Shown here: positions 1 through 9,267 of the stretch, one piece after another
Numbering within the stretch: position 1 is the first letter of the stretch
Layout of the letters: each line of letters opens with the position of its first letter
NCBI GenBank assembly: GCA_022592435.1
Contig: JABYQS010000855.1
Coordinates: 1 to 12,110 of the forward strand
Direction of reading: 5' to 3'
Source: Cerioporus squamosus
Lineage: Eukaryota; Basidiomycota; Agaricomycetes; Polyporales; Polyporaceae
Length of the DNA: 12,110 bases
Notes under the pieces: model-generated
Seen by the model: only the letters and a program-made list of their open reading frames with translations
What the model was told of the DNA's origin: nothing
The model's database searches: none
Translations under genes and position numbers: made by a program

Positions 1-940
1 GTGTAGCAGGCAGGCTGAACATAGACATAACGCCTCCGAGTCTCGAAGTAGTGTGGAGGTACACAGAATGACACATTCTCAACCTTGCGGACAGAACTAG
101 GCGGTGGTAGACTCGTATTGCAATACAAGCTCACCGCAATGTAGAGCGGTTTTTCTGTTCCTTGAAAAACTCGGAGTCCCTGACCAAGGTGTTTGGAAGG
201 TCCTCAGTGGTATCAGTCATGTCTCTGTGACGGGATGTGCGATCGAGCAAACCTACGCTGCGCCGGTACTACTTAGATGTGGTCGAGAAGTTGTGCTGCG
301 GTAGCTTAATATTAATGAGCCTCGTGGTCGTTACTTGTGCGCAGGCGTCCTTCTTCGCTGTCATATAACCGATCTCGCCTCTCGATGCAACCGGTCTTCC
401 AATGAGCACATGCTGATAGATTTGACACTAGGACCACATCCGGTTACATGCGTATGTGGGTTTTTGCGTAACAAACCCTGCAGTAGCTGGGGCGAGCTGA
501 CCACTTGATCAATTGTTCTTCGGAGTTTGAGGGCACCTTCTGGCCCTCAGAGTTAGACACGATAGAGACGTTGACTCGAAATCCAGAACATCGACAGGCG
601 ACCCAAATCGCGAGCAACGCATTCAGACTGCTAATAATGATGTCATGATCATTACTTATGATGTTCACGTCGAGTAACGCACACGCTCCTAGAAGAGTGC
701 CGACTGACTTGACTCACCTGCACCTTGCCTGCACCTCATGGAGGGATTGCTTTGAGCCGCATTCGTCCGATTCTGCCCTACTCTGCGCCGTCGTTGTAAT
801 CGTCTTTGCACAGGATGTGGTTGACAGCCACAGGCGCGGGCGTTCGAGAACGTCCGATCGCTTTCGTCCGAGTAACGGTCCCGAAAAGGCAACTGGCGTG
901 TCCCACAATTGGCTGACTCATGATTTGAAACCCCGCGAGC
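1..940. other. Region without a recognisable gene, upstream of polyubiquitin
   Basis: The open frames here are short, overlap on both strands and show no recognisable domain or exon-intron structure, so I do not call a gene. The right-hand part is probably the upstream control region of the polyubiquitin gene. Two small dyads are visible: a 7-bp perfect stem at 528-534/543-549 (TGAGGGC/GCCCTCA, 8-nt loop) and an AT-rich one at 635-641/648-654 (TAATGAT/ATCATTA). The left edge could hold the 3' untranslated end of a neighbour outside the window, but nothing shows this directly. Confidence 0.6.
843..855 (+). promoter_or_regulatory. Candidate heat-shock element (TTCnnGAAnnTCC)
   Basis: The bases read TTC-GA-GAA-CG-TCC, that is two perfect inverted NGAAN units and a third with one mismatch, about 190 nt before the polyubiquitin start codon and about 95 nt before its TATA box. 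Heat-shock factor binds arrays of such inverted units, and fungal polyubiquitin genes (yeast UBI4) are known stress-induced genes. The location fits that role. Binding itself is inferred. Confidence 0.5.
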
Positions 941-947
941 GTGGTCG

Positions 948-2195
<1,248 letters not shown>

Positions 2196-2407
2196 TGTTG
2201 TTGGTCGTGTGTCTTCGCTCGTCGTTCGTTGGCTGTACATGTATATCACCCCTATCGTTTCCCGCATCATCCGCATTGGAATGTATCATCATCTGGCTTG
2301 AACATCACGAGTGGAATGTGTGTGAGACGCTATTGCGACAACCTCGAGTATCCGAGTATAGCATTCTAGAGTAGACAACATAGCCTATGCTGCTATAAGC
2401 TTCGCCG

Positions 2408-3534
2408 TCAGTCTTGCCCCGCAGTGGTGTCCGCACTACTCGAAGGCCCATGCTTCCTCCGCCGCTTCCTCTTGTGACCTGTCCCTTCCATGTGTGTCGA
2501 TGAGGAGTCAACGTCGCCGTCCTCTCGTCTGCGCTTCTCTCCCACTTCTGCCTTCGACTTCGCCGGCGGTGCATCCTTCGTTGTCGCGGCAGCATTGGGT
2601 TTCTTTTTCTTTACGCTCAAAGGATTCGGGCCCTTCGGTCCTTTCTTCTTCTTTCTTGGAGGCTCTGTCGGTGCAGTAGTCGGTAGCTTCGCTGCCTCCG
2701 GCGCGGTAGGGTGCAAGGCCTTTTCTTCTTCCTGCAGTGAAGAGAGAGTGAGCGTGAGCGTGAACCTGACGGGTATGGGAACAAACTGGATACGTACGAG
2801 GGCCTTTGCTCGGAGTGTAGCATCACTTGGGGTTCGAGGATCATGACGGAGCGGTTGATGTGGACGATGGGGACGGCGGGGATGGCTCGCAGCTTCTGTC
2901 GGAGTTCTTGCGATTGTGTTGCGAGGACGTAGCGGTGCTTGTTCGTCTCGCCTGCGTATGCGCATAAGGTCAGGGTCGTTCTCGCATGTGCGGCGGAGAG
3001 CAGAACGGATAGACGGCGGGCAAGAGAGAGAGATGTGGGAAGAGTGGCATGGAAGGAAACAAACGTACCAACGACACTGCTGAGGCACTCGTCCCCCGGG
3101 ATGGCTTCGCGATGGTTGCATTTCCGCCGCTCGAACGTCTTCGCGAGGTCCACGGCGGGCTGCTGCTCCTTGCCTTGGAGGTAGAGCTCGTGGATGCAGC
3201 ATTGGGTGATCACTGAAGAGCGGCTTCGCCGGGCCTCCGGTCAGCGATCGCGCGGGAGGCGGAATGAGTATGCGGAGGAGAGGGGAGAGGAAACTCACTG
3301 GGCTTGACAGTTCCCTGCAGCACGACCCCAAGCTGCTTCACGAAGTCGATTTTACGTGCGATTGCGTCTTTGCACATGTGCGAGTCCACTAGCATGTGTA
3401 AATTATGAGTTAGCGATATAGATCGAGACGGTAGACGTGGACGTACCCAGCACTTGGTATGGCTGCCGAAATCCGAAAGACATGGAATACAGGGACATGA
3501 GTTTGCGGTACGCCTTGGCTCGTTTCTGCCGCAT
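2408..3534 (-). CDS. UTP23: UTP23-like rRNA-processing protein (PIN-fold), with one-base frame break in this sequence
   Basis: Utp23 is a nucleolar factor of the small-subunit processome, needed for early 18S rRNA maturation and snR30 snoRNA release. Exons on the minus strand: 3534-3447, 3388-3299, 3212-3069, 2951-2798, 2731-2408. The N-terminus MRQKRAKAYRKLMSLYSMSF and the following VDSHMC open the PIN-like domain. ITQCCIHELY (about residues 60-69), ERRKCNH and the Cys of DECLSSVVG match the family's Cys/His positions; NKHRYVLATQ follows. A Lys-rich tail carries the family motif GPNPLSVKKKK. The frame is broken at about codon 148: CCCC at 2829-2832 needs one more C to join ILEP to the expected PSDATLRAK. 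With that base the next intron is phase 0 and the protein is 266 aa. Read as given, it stops early at 2617 and loses the basic tail. It is divergent from EMC7. Confidence 0.9.
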
Positions 3535-3764
3535 GTTGGATACTGTTCAAAGACTTATATATGCAAGATTTGTGTTGTCGTGATGGATTTCTGAGTGTAG
3601 TAAGGAACTTCAGACAGAGCGCGAACAAGAGGAGAGCCAAGGCAAGTGGAGGTCGAGGAGAAAGCAGCTGCAGAGCAGAGAATTGCCGCCGGCGCCGGAC
3701 CGCACGAGCTCGCGCGTCCTGCGAGTTCTCCTCCGACTTGGACCTCTACCTCTACCACGACATC
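3535..3764. promoter_or_regulatory. Shared intergenic promoter region of UTP23 (-) and EMC7 (+)
   Basis: These 230 bp separate the two divergent start codons, so the regulatory DNA must be shared or interleaved. On the minus strand TATATAAG lies at 3561-3554, only 20 nt before the UTP23 ATG, which is too close for a normal TATA-directed start with a leader. The last 40 nt before the EMC7 ATG are pyrimidine-rich on the plus strand. No clear TATA box serves EMC7. Confidence 0.55.
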
Positions 3765-4872
3765 ATGCGTATACCCCTGGCCCTACTTGCGCTCACAAGG
3801 TGAGGACACATAATCGGCAAGGGCGAGAGGCTTACTCTGACGATACATGACTGTGCCCGCCAGCTCGTGCCTGTCGGCACTCGCGCTCGACCTCAAGGGC
3901 CGCATACAGTGGAACGACCGTTGTCCAGGTGCGCGTCGACAATCTTACTCGCAGGATACTTGTAACTGAAGAACCCATGGCAGGCATTGATGACCTTGGG
4001 CAAGCCAAGGTCGTGTTGGACAACGGGAAGCACCGCGGAGGCGTGACACGAGACGGCGCTTTCACAATGTGCGTACAGGACCCCCCCCCTCTCTTCCCCT
4101 CCACGCTCCCCAACCCTGACGTCTTGGCATGCTACAGACCTGGAGTCCCCGCAGGGACGTACGTCCTCTCTGTGGTCGCGCACGACCACATGTTCGAGCA
4201 GGTCCGTACAGCCCCGCCCCGCACCCGCTCTTCCACCCCGCTCACTCTTCCTCCCTCCCCCAGATGCGCGTGGATGTCTTCGAGACAGAGAGCCTGCCGG
4301 AAGTGCGGCCGTACTTCCCGGGGACGCCGCTCTCGTCGCCTGCGAGTGTGACGCTCCCTTACCCCATCCTGCTCTCCGCACGGGCGAAGCACGACTACTT
4401 TGTGCCGCGCGAGAGCTTCAACGTGCTCGCGATGTTCAAGAACCCGATGATGATGATGATGCTCGGCGCGGGTGTGCTCGTGCTGCTCATGCCGACCATG
4501 ATGGTGCGCTCTTCGCATTCGTCCTTCCTCTCCCTCCTCGGTTGGCTCCCAAATCCATTCCTGCCGGAGAAGGCAAGCAACGGGACTGACGCTGCAGTTT
4601 CGTGCAGAAAAACATGGATCCGGAAGTCATGGAAGAGTTCAACGAGCGTCAGGCCAAGATGTCGGGTGTGCAGAGTGCGTTGCAGAGTGGCGATATTGTG
4701 GGCGGGTACGTTAGCCTCGGGAACTGCTGGTTGTCTTCAGACTCTGACACTTTTCTTCAGTTTCTCCAAGATGTTGGCGGGGGACGAACCCAAGGCGGCT
4801 TCCTCCGGCGCGTCGAAGGGTGCGAGCTCCTCCGGAGCGAAACAGAGATCGGGCAAGAACAAGAGACGGTGA
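3765..4872 (+). CDS. EMC7: ER membrane protein complex subunit 7
   Basis: EMC7 is a lumenal subunit of the ER membrane complex, which inserts tail-anchored and multipass proteins. Exons: 3765-3799, 3864-3928, 3984-4068, 4138-4201, 4264-4503, 4608-4705, 4761-4872 (699 nt, 232 aa, frame intact). A signal peptide covers about residues 1-20 (MRIPLALLALTSSCLSALAL). A beta-sandwich domain follows, with LGQAKVVLDNG, GGVTRDGAFTIPGVPAGTY and VVAHDHMFEQ, the hallmarks of the EMC7 carbohydrate-binding-like fold. One transmembrane helix lies at about 143-163 (NPMMMMMLGAGVLVLLMPTMM), then the conserved KNMDPEVMEEFNERQ and a cytosolic Ser/Ala/Lys tail. Length fits fungal EMC7. The Met run is coded by five ATG codons in a row at 4448-4462. 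The gene ends 34 bp from the convergent gene. Confidence 0.93.
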
Positions 4873-4906
4873 GCATTGAGCATGCTCATATAGCTACAGA
4901 TTATTG

Positions 4907-5606
4907 TTACACATATTCCCGGGTATACATTATGAGGCAACGGATAGAGAGCGTGCGAGAGCGTGTATCATGACTGCGACGCTGTTGCTGGTGGTGATGC
5001 TGAAGTTGTAGGATCTTGGCCGGCGACTCCATTGCCATGCGGGTAGTCGAGTATGCGTCGCAGGGCGGCGTTCCTGTCCCGTTGTTGCCATGAGCTATTG
5101 GATTGAGCGCGAGATATGCGGCGACGGACCTCTGCTTGAACCGAGCCAGGACCGCATGGACACCCTGTTCATCATCCTCGATGGCTGGAGTTGCGCTGCG
5201 GACTCCGGTTAGGCAGGGCCAGGGGCGCACAGCACAGGGAAGAGACCGACTTGTCTACCGGTTTTGTCATGGTCTCGATGACATACATGCTGTTGTTGCG
5301 CAGGGCAGGCTCTCCAGCGACGGCAGCGCCAGGCGCATCTGCGACTTTGACAGCAGAGACGACGAGATCAGCAGATAGGCTCTTGACGGTCGGGGTGCCA
5401 GGCCGCGCGGGATCGTAGTCGAGAACGAGGACGTGTTCGCCTGGATACTGGGGCAGCAGGGAGTTCGCTGGGTCGTCTGCGTAGTGGTATTCTATGACGG
5501 GGTGGCTGAGGGATGTGGACGCAGGGACGGATGGGTTGTTGAGCGACTGGCTGTGCGCGATGAGGACATAGTACGGGGGATCTGTGGACGGCGACACTGC
5601 AGCCAT
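4907..5606 (-). CDS. Conserved-looking fungal protein of unknown function
   Basis: I do not recognise a named family. Proposed exons are 5606-5231 and 5184-4907 with a 46-nt intron (GTGCGC donor, CTAAC branch point, CAG acceptor), giving 217 aa. The N-terminal part, MAAVSPSTDPPYYVLIAHSQ, then HPVIEYHYADDP and YPGEHVLVLDYDP, looks like compact folded protein. The central part has SADLVVSAVKVADAPG and NNSMYVIETMTK, and the second exon gives EDDEQGVHAVLARFKQRSVA. The final 60 residues are low in order (HHHQQQRRSH) and may be wrong if another intron or an earlier stop exists. No signal peptide or membrane span is visible. A strong GTAAGT donor at 5760 and an acceptor at 5612 suggest a 149-nt intron in its 5' untranslated region. 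The donor of the coding intron is the least certain point, since GTAGAC and GTCTCT lie nearby. Confidence 0.6.
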
Positions 5607-5611
5607 AGAGA

Positions 5612-5760
5612 CTAGAGGCGGTGAGTATATTGGATCAGCAGCAGTGCCCGGAATAGAGAGTCAAGGCAAGAACGCAAGGTGCAGATGGTTGTGAGCCGAG
5701 GCCATCAAACCGCCCATGCCAGGCACGCGAGTCGCGTCGGGAGTTCCCACGCGTACTTAC
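5612..5760 (-). other. Possible 5'-UTR intron of the unnamed gene
   Basis: On the minus strand GTAAGTACG starts at 5760 and CTCTAG ends at 5612, six bases before the ATG at 5606-5604. The frames upstream of the donor are closed, so this would be a leader intron, not a coding one. Confidence 0.35.
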
Positions 5761-6216
5761 AGTCGTCGATGAGCAGGCGTCTATCGGGTACTCAGGCCAA
5801 TCCGTTGCTTGCCCCTGCTTTCTCCCATGCGCACTGTACGACTGACATCCCCGTCGATCCATCTGTGTACTTTGCTAGCTACTGCCAGCACGAAATGGCA
5901 TGGCTTCATTTGCAGATTCTGTCAGTACTTGCCGCCCCGGGTATACATGCGGGTCATCAGCGCGGTCCCCCTGGTGACCGACGATTCTGTACCCCTCCTT
6001 CGGTATGATGAGGCGTAACCACGCCCATGCCGCCGCACATATAGCCCGGCTCCTTCAGGTCAGTCTTCCCTCAAGTCTTCTCCAACGCAGCGCGCCGCGT
6101 TCTGCGTTGTCTCCCGCTCCCGCCCTCCGTCCTTCGCACCCTCTTTCCTTTTCAATTACATTCATTTCTTCTCCCGTGTATTCCTATCCGCCCGACGGCT
6201 TGAGCTTCAGACAACA
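5761..6216. other. Divergent intergenic region between unnamed gene (-) and CAP gene (+)
   Basis: No coding sequence is supported. An open frame at 6005-6220 ends by overlapping the CAP start codon, but it begins upstream of the likely transcription start and is full of Ser/Pro/Arg, so I treat it as chance. The stretch 6050-6185 is pyrimidine-rich on the plus strand, as expected for the CAP gene leader. Confidence 0.55.
6038..6044 (+). promoter_or_regulatory. TATA-like box of CAP gene
   Basis: ACATATAGCCC occurs about 175 nt before the CAP gene ATG and directly before a long C/T-rich tract. It is the only TATA-like element in the right place. The long distance implies a leader of about 140 nt. 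Confidence 0.4.
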
Positions 6217-7634
6217 ATGAATCGCCTGGTGTACTTCCTCTTTTCCCTTCCCCTCCTCCTTTCCTTCATCACCAGTGCCCACGCCGGCCCCGCATGCGCC
6301 CGCAGAAATCAGGGAACAGACTCTTGCATCGACGCCTGCAAGCAAAAGTGGGGTTGGCCTGGCTTCGTTATGGGCACAGACCGTTGGGGTTCTGTCATGA
6401 CCGTCACCAAGACCAATGACATGGGTGCTGTCATCACCCAGGCATGCCGTGTCCGAACGTACGTAACTCCGTTATATGGCTGCTGCGCCACAACTGCTTA
6501 ACCTCCTCCTCCACATAGGTCTGGTGCCCTGGGCTCTGCTCCCGGCTCGGTGTCCATCACATCCAACACGAGCATTCCCTTGTCTGCACAGACACAGCGC
6601 GCCATTTCCACCGATGCTCCTTCCCTCGCGCCCGCCAATGTGATCCAAACCGCGTCCGTGTCCACTATCACATCTGCACCTGTTTCGGGCGCACACTCTG
6701 TGTCCTTCGCGCCCTTCGCTGCGAACAGCTCCTCGTTCAGCATCTCCCTCCTCAACACCACCAAGACTTCTACCAAGAAGGCGTCCTCTACATCCTCGAA
6801 GAAGCCCACTGCGTTCGTGACCTCCACGAAGCCACGCACCACTTCCACCCCCGCTGCCCCGAAGACCACAAGCACTCCTCCTCCGGCGCCACCTACCACC
6901 CAAGAGAAGCCCACCACGACGCCGAAGACCACGCAAGCCAAGACGACGTCGTCAAAGCAGGCCGCCTCGACCCAGAAGGCATCCAGCGGCAACTCCGGCT
7001 CTAGCACCGGCGCCACTTCCCAGAGTGACATCGATGCGTACCTCCAGGCGCACAACTCTGTTCGTGCACAGCACGGTGCCTCGCCACTCAGCTGGAGTGA
7101 CGACCTCGCCGCATCCGCGCAGTCTTGGGCCAACAACTGTGTCTTCCAGCACTCCGGCGGCAAGCTCGGACCGTTTGGCGGTACGTAGTGATTCCCCCAG
7201 TGGTACCATCTAGAACGTTGCGTGATACTCATCTTGATGATCTGCAGAGAACCTTGCTGCTGGCACCGGCGGCAGCTACGGGATTGGTCCCGCCGTGAAG
7301 TCCTGGACCGACGAAGTTTGTACGTCTTTGCTATCCCTTGAGCCTGCTGTTCGTCGTTAACCATGCGTTGCAGCCGACTACGACCCGAGCAACCCTCAGG
7401 CGTCGCACTTCACCCAGGTCGTCTGGAAGGGCTCCACCCAGGTCGGCTGCGCTGTGCAGTCCTGCTCAGGCATCTTCGATGCCAGCTTCGGAGCCGCAAA
7501 GTACTTCGTGTGCGAGTACTTCCCCAGGGCAATATCATCGGCGCATTTGAGTACGTCTTCTTTTTTCCGGCTCAGTCCATCCCGCACGCCTCGATTCTGA
7601 CGCGGGCCCTCATAGTCAGAACGTCCAAGCGTGA
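6217..7634 (+). CDS. Secreted CAP-superfamily (SCP/PR-1/Pry-like) protein, with one-base frame break
   Basis: Exons: 6217-6458, 6519-7180, 7248-7319, 7374-7550, 7616-7634. A signal peptide (about residues 1-23, ending SAHA) precedes a short Cys-containing module with CIDACKQKWGWPGF. Next comes a linker of roughly 170 residues rich in Ser, Thr, Lys and Pro, likely O-glycosylated. The C-terminal CAP domain has HNSVRAQHGASPLSWSDDLA, the Glu of FGENLA, SHFTQVVWKGSTQVGC (CAP1 signature) and YFVCEYFP (CAP2 signature, with Glu in place of the usual Asn/Gln/Arg/His/Ser). Fungal CAP proteins such as yeast Pry1 bind sterols and fatty acids outside the cell. The frame breaks at codon 376: CCCC at 7522-7525 needs one more C to give GNIIGAF and, after the last intron, DQNVQA-stop (390 aa). 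Read as given, the spliced frame runs on to 7905 with an unrelated tail. Confidence 0.9.
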
Positions 7635-8090
7635 ACAAGATCCCGGTCGGCCGAAGAAGTCACAACCACCCCGCCACCTTTATTCCCTGCATTTCCACCT
7701 TTGTTTCTTCTGTGCCGCCGGTGCATCAGGAATGTGCGACGTGTATCCTTTGAGTTCTTTGCGTTTACTAGTACCTTCTAGCCTTCCTGCTGTATCATTC
7801 TTGTCGTACTGCTCTGACCCAGTCGCTACTTACCTACTACGCCCACGAACACAACGAGACCGTGTACCACCACCTCATTCTAACCGGTGCCAGTGGGCTG
7901 TGTGATTTCTCATTTCGCCCAGTCAGACACGCCACTGCATATGTTGGTGCTCGCGGTTCACGCAGCAGCTCGTGCTGCTGGGACACCGTGTCTTGCCATG
8001 CGACGCTGACACGTGACCGCGCGCGCGGGACGCTTGACGCGGGAAGGAGACCATGAGCGGCAGTCAGGCAGCAGTTAGCTGTGGACCTGC
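7635..8090. other. Intergenic region between CAP gene and DLT1-like gene
   Basis: This stretch should hold the CAP 3' untranslated region on the left and the DLT1-like promoter and leader on the right. The open frame running to 7905 is the frame-shifted continuation of the CAP gene and shows no domain. No TATA box is evident before the DLT1-like start. The right part has an E-box and a 10-bp CG alternation. Confidence 0.6.
8010..8015. promoter_or_regulatory. E-box CACGTG
   Basis: The palindrome CACGTG, in the context ACACGTGACC, lies 75 nt before the DLT1-like ATG and is followed by CGCGCGCGCG at 8018-8027. CACGTG is the site of bHLH factors (Cbf1 and Pho4 types in fungi). Function here is inferred from position only. 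Confidence 0.35.
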
Positions 8091-8157
8091 ATGTTCTCTC
8101 GTCTCACCCGGCGGTCGACGGTCTCCACCCTCTGCTATGTTGCCCTCGTCCTCATAA
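8053..8157 (+). other. Upstream ORF overlapping the DLT1-like start
   Basis: A 34-codon frame begins at ATG 8053 and ends at TAA 8155-8157, overlapping the start of the DLT1-like gene in a different frame. Its ATG has A at -3 (ACCATGA), a better context than the main ATG at 8091 (TGCATGT, T at -3). If the leader includes it, it would lower initiation at the main start. I do not claim a stable peptide product. Confidence 0.4.
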
Positions 8158-9172
8158 CGACCTTCTTCGTCGCCATCTCGTGCGCGCTCCTTCTCTCTCA
8201 AGCCGCGCGGACGGCCCCGAACCGGTCGTTCGTTAAGAACTTCAACGCGGTTGTCATCGGAGCGGCCTATGTCCTGGTGGTCCGTTCGCGTTCACCCCCA
8301 TACTATTGCTCTGCCTCTTCCTGACGTACAGTCGTTGGCTGCATTCGTAGTTGGTGTTATCTCTGGCGTTCTGTATCAAGCGTAGGATTGCGGTGCACAG
8401 ACGGCTCCAGAGGATCTCGAAGACTTTCCATACCCTAGGCAAGAATGACGTCCCGGATGTAAGTGAATCTTCCTAAACGTATGCAAGCATCTCTCACAAG
8501 CGGTACGTGCTGCTCAGACCGTCTTCCGGTACATCCAGCAAGAGTATACACGGGCGTGCCTCATTGCGTACGAGTCGCGGCCGAAGGACGGCTTCCAAGA
8601 GGGATGGGGCAGACCAGGGACAAAGTTCGAGGGAGTGCGCTTCCGGACGTCGCTCTTGGATACTGTCCGTGAGATAGGTACGTCCACACGGTCTCGTACG
8701 TGCTTCTCATGTTCAACTGGTGTCGCGGCAGACAAGCTCGCGCACAAGGTCATTCCGCGGCACCCCGCACTCCGACCACAGGCACGCATGCTCCACCACT
8801 TCCGCTTCATCCTTCCGCTGTTGAGCAAGGATGAGGATGGCTTGACGCCGTTGCACTACTACGACTCTGCCATACAGCTTGCTAGGCACATGTCAAGGGA
8901 GCCCACGGAGCAAGAGTACATCGTCGGCATGAGGGCGGCGAAAGAGATCGAGACTGTGTGAGGAACCCTCTCTTCCACCCGCAGGATTAATACAGAGTAC
9001 TCACTCCATACGTCCATCTAGCTTGCAGGAGTGCTATCTGGAGATGCGCGAAGGGTCGTCGACGGACATCAGTACTTGTGCGTATTCACCCTGGCATGCA
9101 GAGAGGGGTATGCTCATGATTGGATTCAAGACGCTGAAGACGGACGATTCGTATGATCTTCACTGTCTATAA
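8091..9172 (+). CDS. DLT1: DLT1-like (defect at low temperature) membrane protein
   Basis: Exons: 8091-8279, 8351-8458, 8518-8677, 8732-8957, 9022-9172 (834 nt, 277 aa). Two transmembrane helices are clear: about residues 13-36 (LCYVALVLITTFFVAISCAL) and 51-72 (FNAVVIGAAYVLVLVLSLAF), the second split by intron 1. A cytosolic-type part follows with KRRIAVHRRLQRISKTFHTL, ACLIAYESRPKDGFQEGWGR, GVRFRTSLLDTVREI and YYDSAIQLARHMSREPTEQE. Yeast Dlt1 has the same layout, two N-terminal helices and a soluble C-terminal region ending in a similar helical segment; its molecular role is poorly known. An in-frame TGA at 8959-8961 lies inside the last intron: splicing GT|GTGAGG at 8958 to ATCTAG at 9021 joins AKEIETV to LQECYLEMREGSSTDIS. 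The end of exon 5 is less certain. Family name is from remembered layout, so moderate. Confidence 0.65.
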
Positions 9173-9267
9173 GCAGTATGTATATATAGGAAGACACGGC
9201 AAGGTAAGGGTGATAATTGTACAAGTTGTCTGCCGGACGCTATATCCTCCGTTGCTGATGCATCTAC
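9173..9267. other. Short convergent gap between DLT1-like gene (+) and GST (-)
   Basis: Only 95 bp separate the two stop codons. The gap is AT-richer than its surroundings (GTATATATAGG near 9179-9189), as expected for polyadenylation signals used from both sides. The two 3' untranslated regions probably overlap. Confidence 0.5.

Noticed and set aside
4081..4089. Run of nine C in an EMC7 intron as a third frame-break site
   Set aside because: It is intronic; the EMC7 frame is intact on both sides whatever the run length.
4918..5948. Shared 13-mer CCCGGGTATACAT at 4918-4930 and 5936-5948, flanking the unnamed gene
   Set aside because: About one 13-mer match is expected by chance among all pairs of positions in 12 kb, and the match does not extend, so it is no evidence for a mobile element.
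6005..6220. 71-codon frame whose stop overlaps the CAP start codon (ATGA)
   Set aside because: Its ATG lies before the likely TATA box at 6038, so most transcripts would lack it, and its sequence is low-complexity Ser/Pro/Arg.
7616..7905. Extra coding exon after the CAP domain
   Set aside because: The frame continues only because of the one-base break at 7522-7525; the other frame gives the normal CAP ending and a stop at 7632-7634.
8332..8395. Alternative exon 2 start of the DLT1-like gene at the CAG ending at 8331
   Set aside because: The frame after that acceptor reads SLAAFVVGVISGVLYQA and stops; the acceptor at 8350 instead keeps the second membrane helix and the KRRIAVHRRLQ continuation open.
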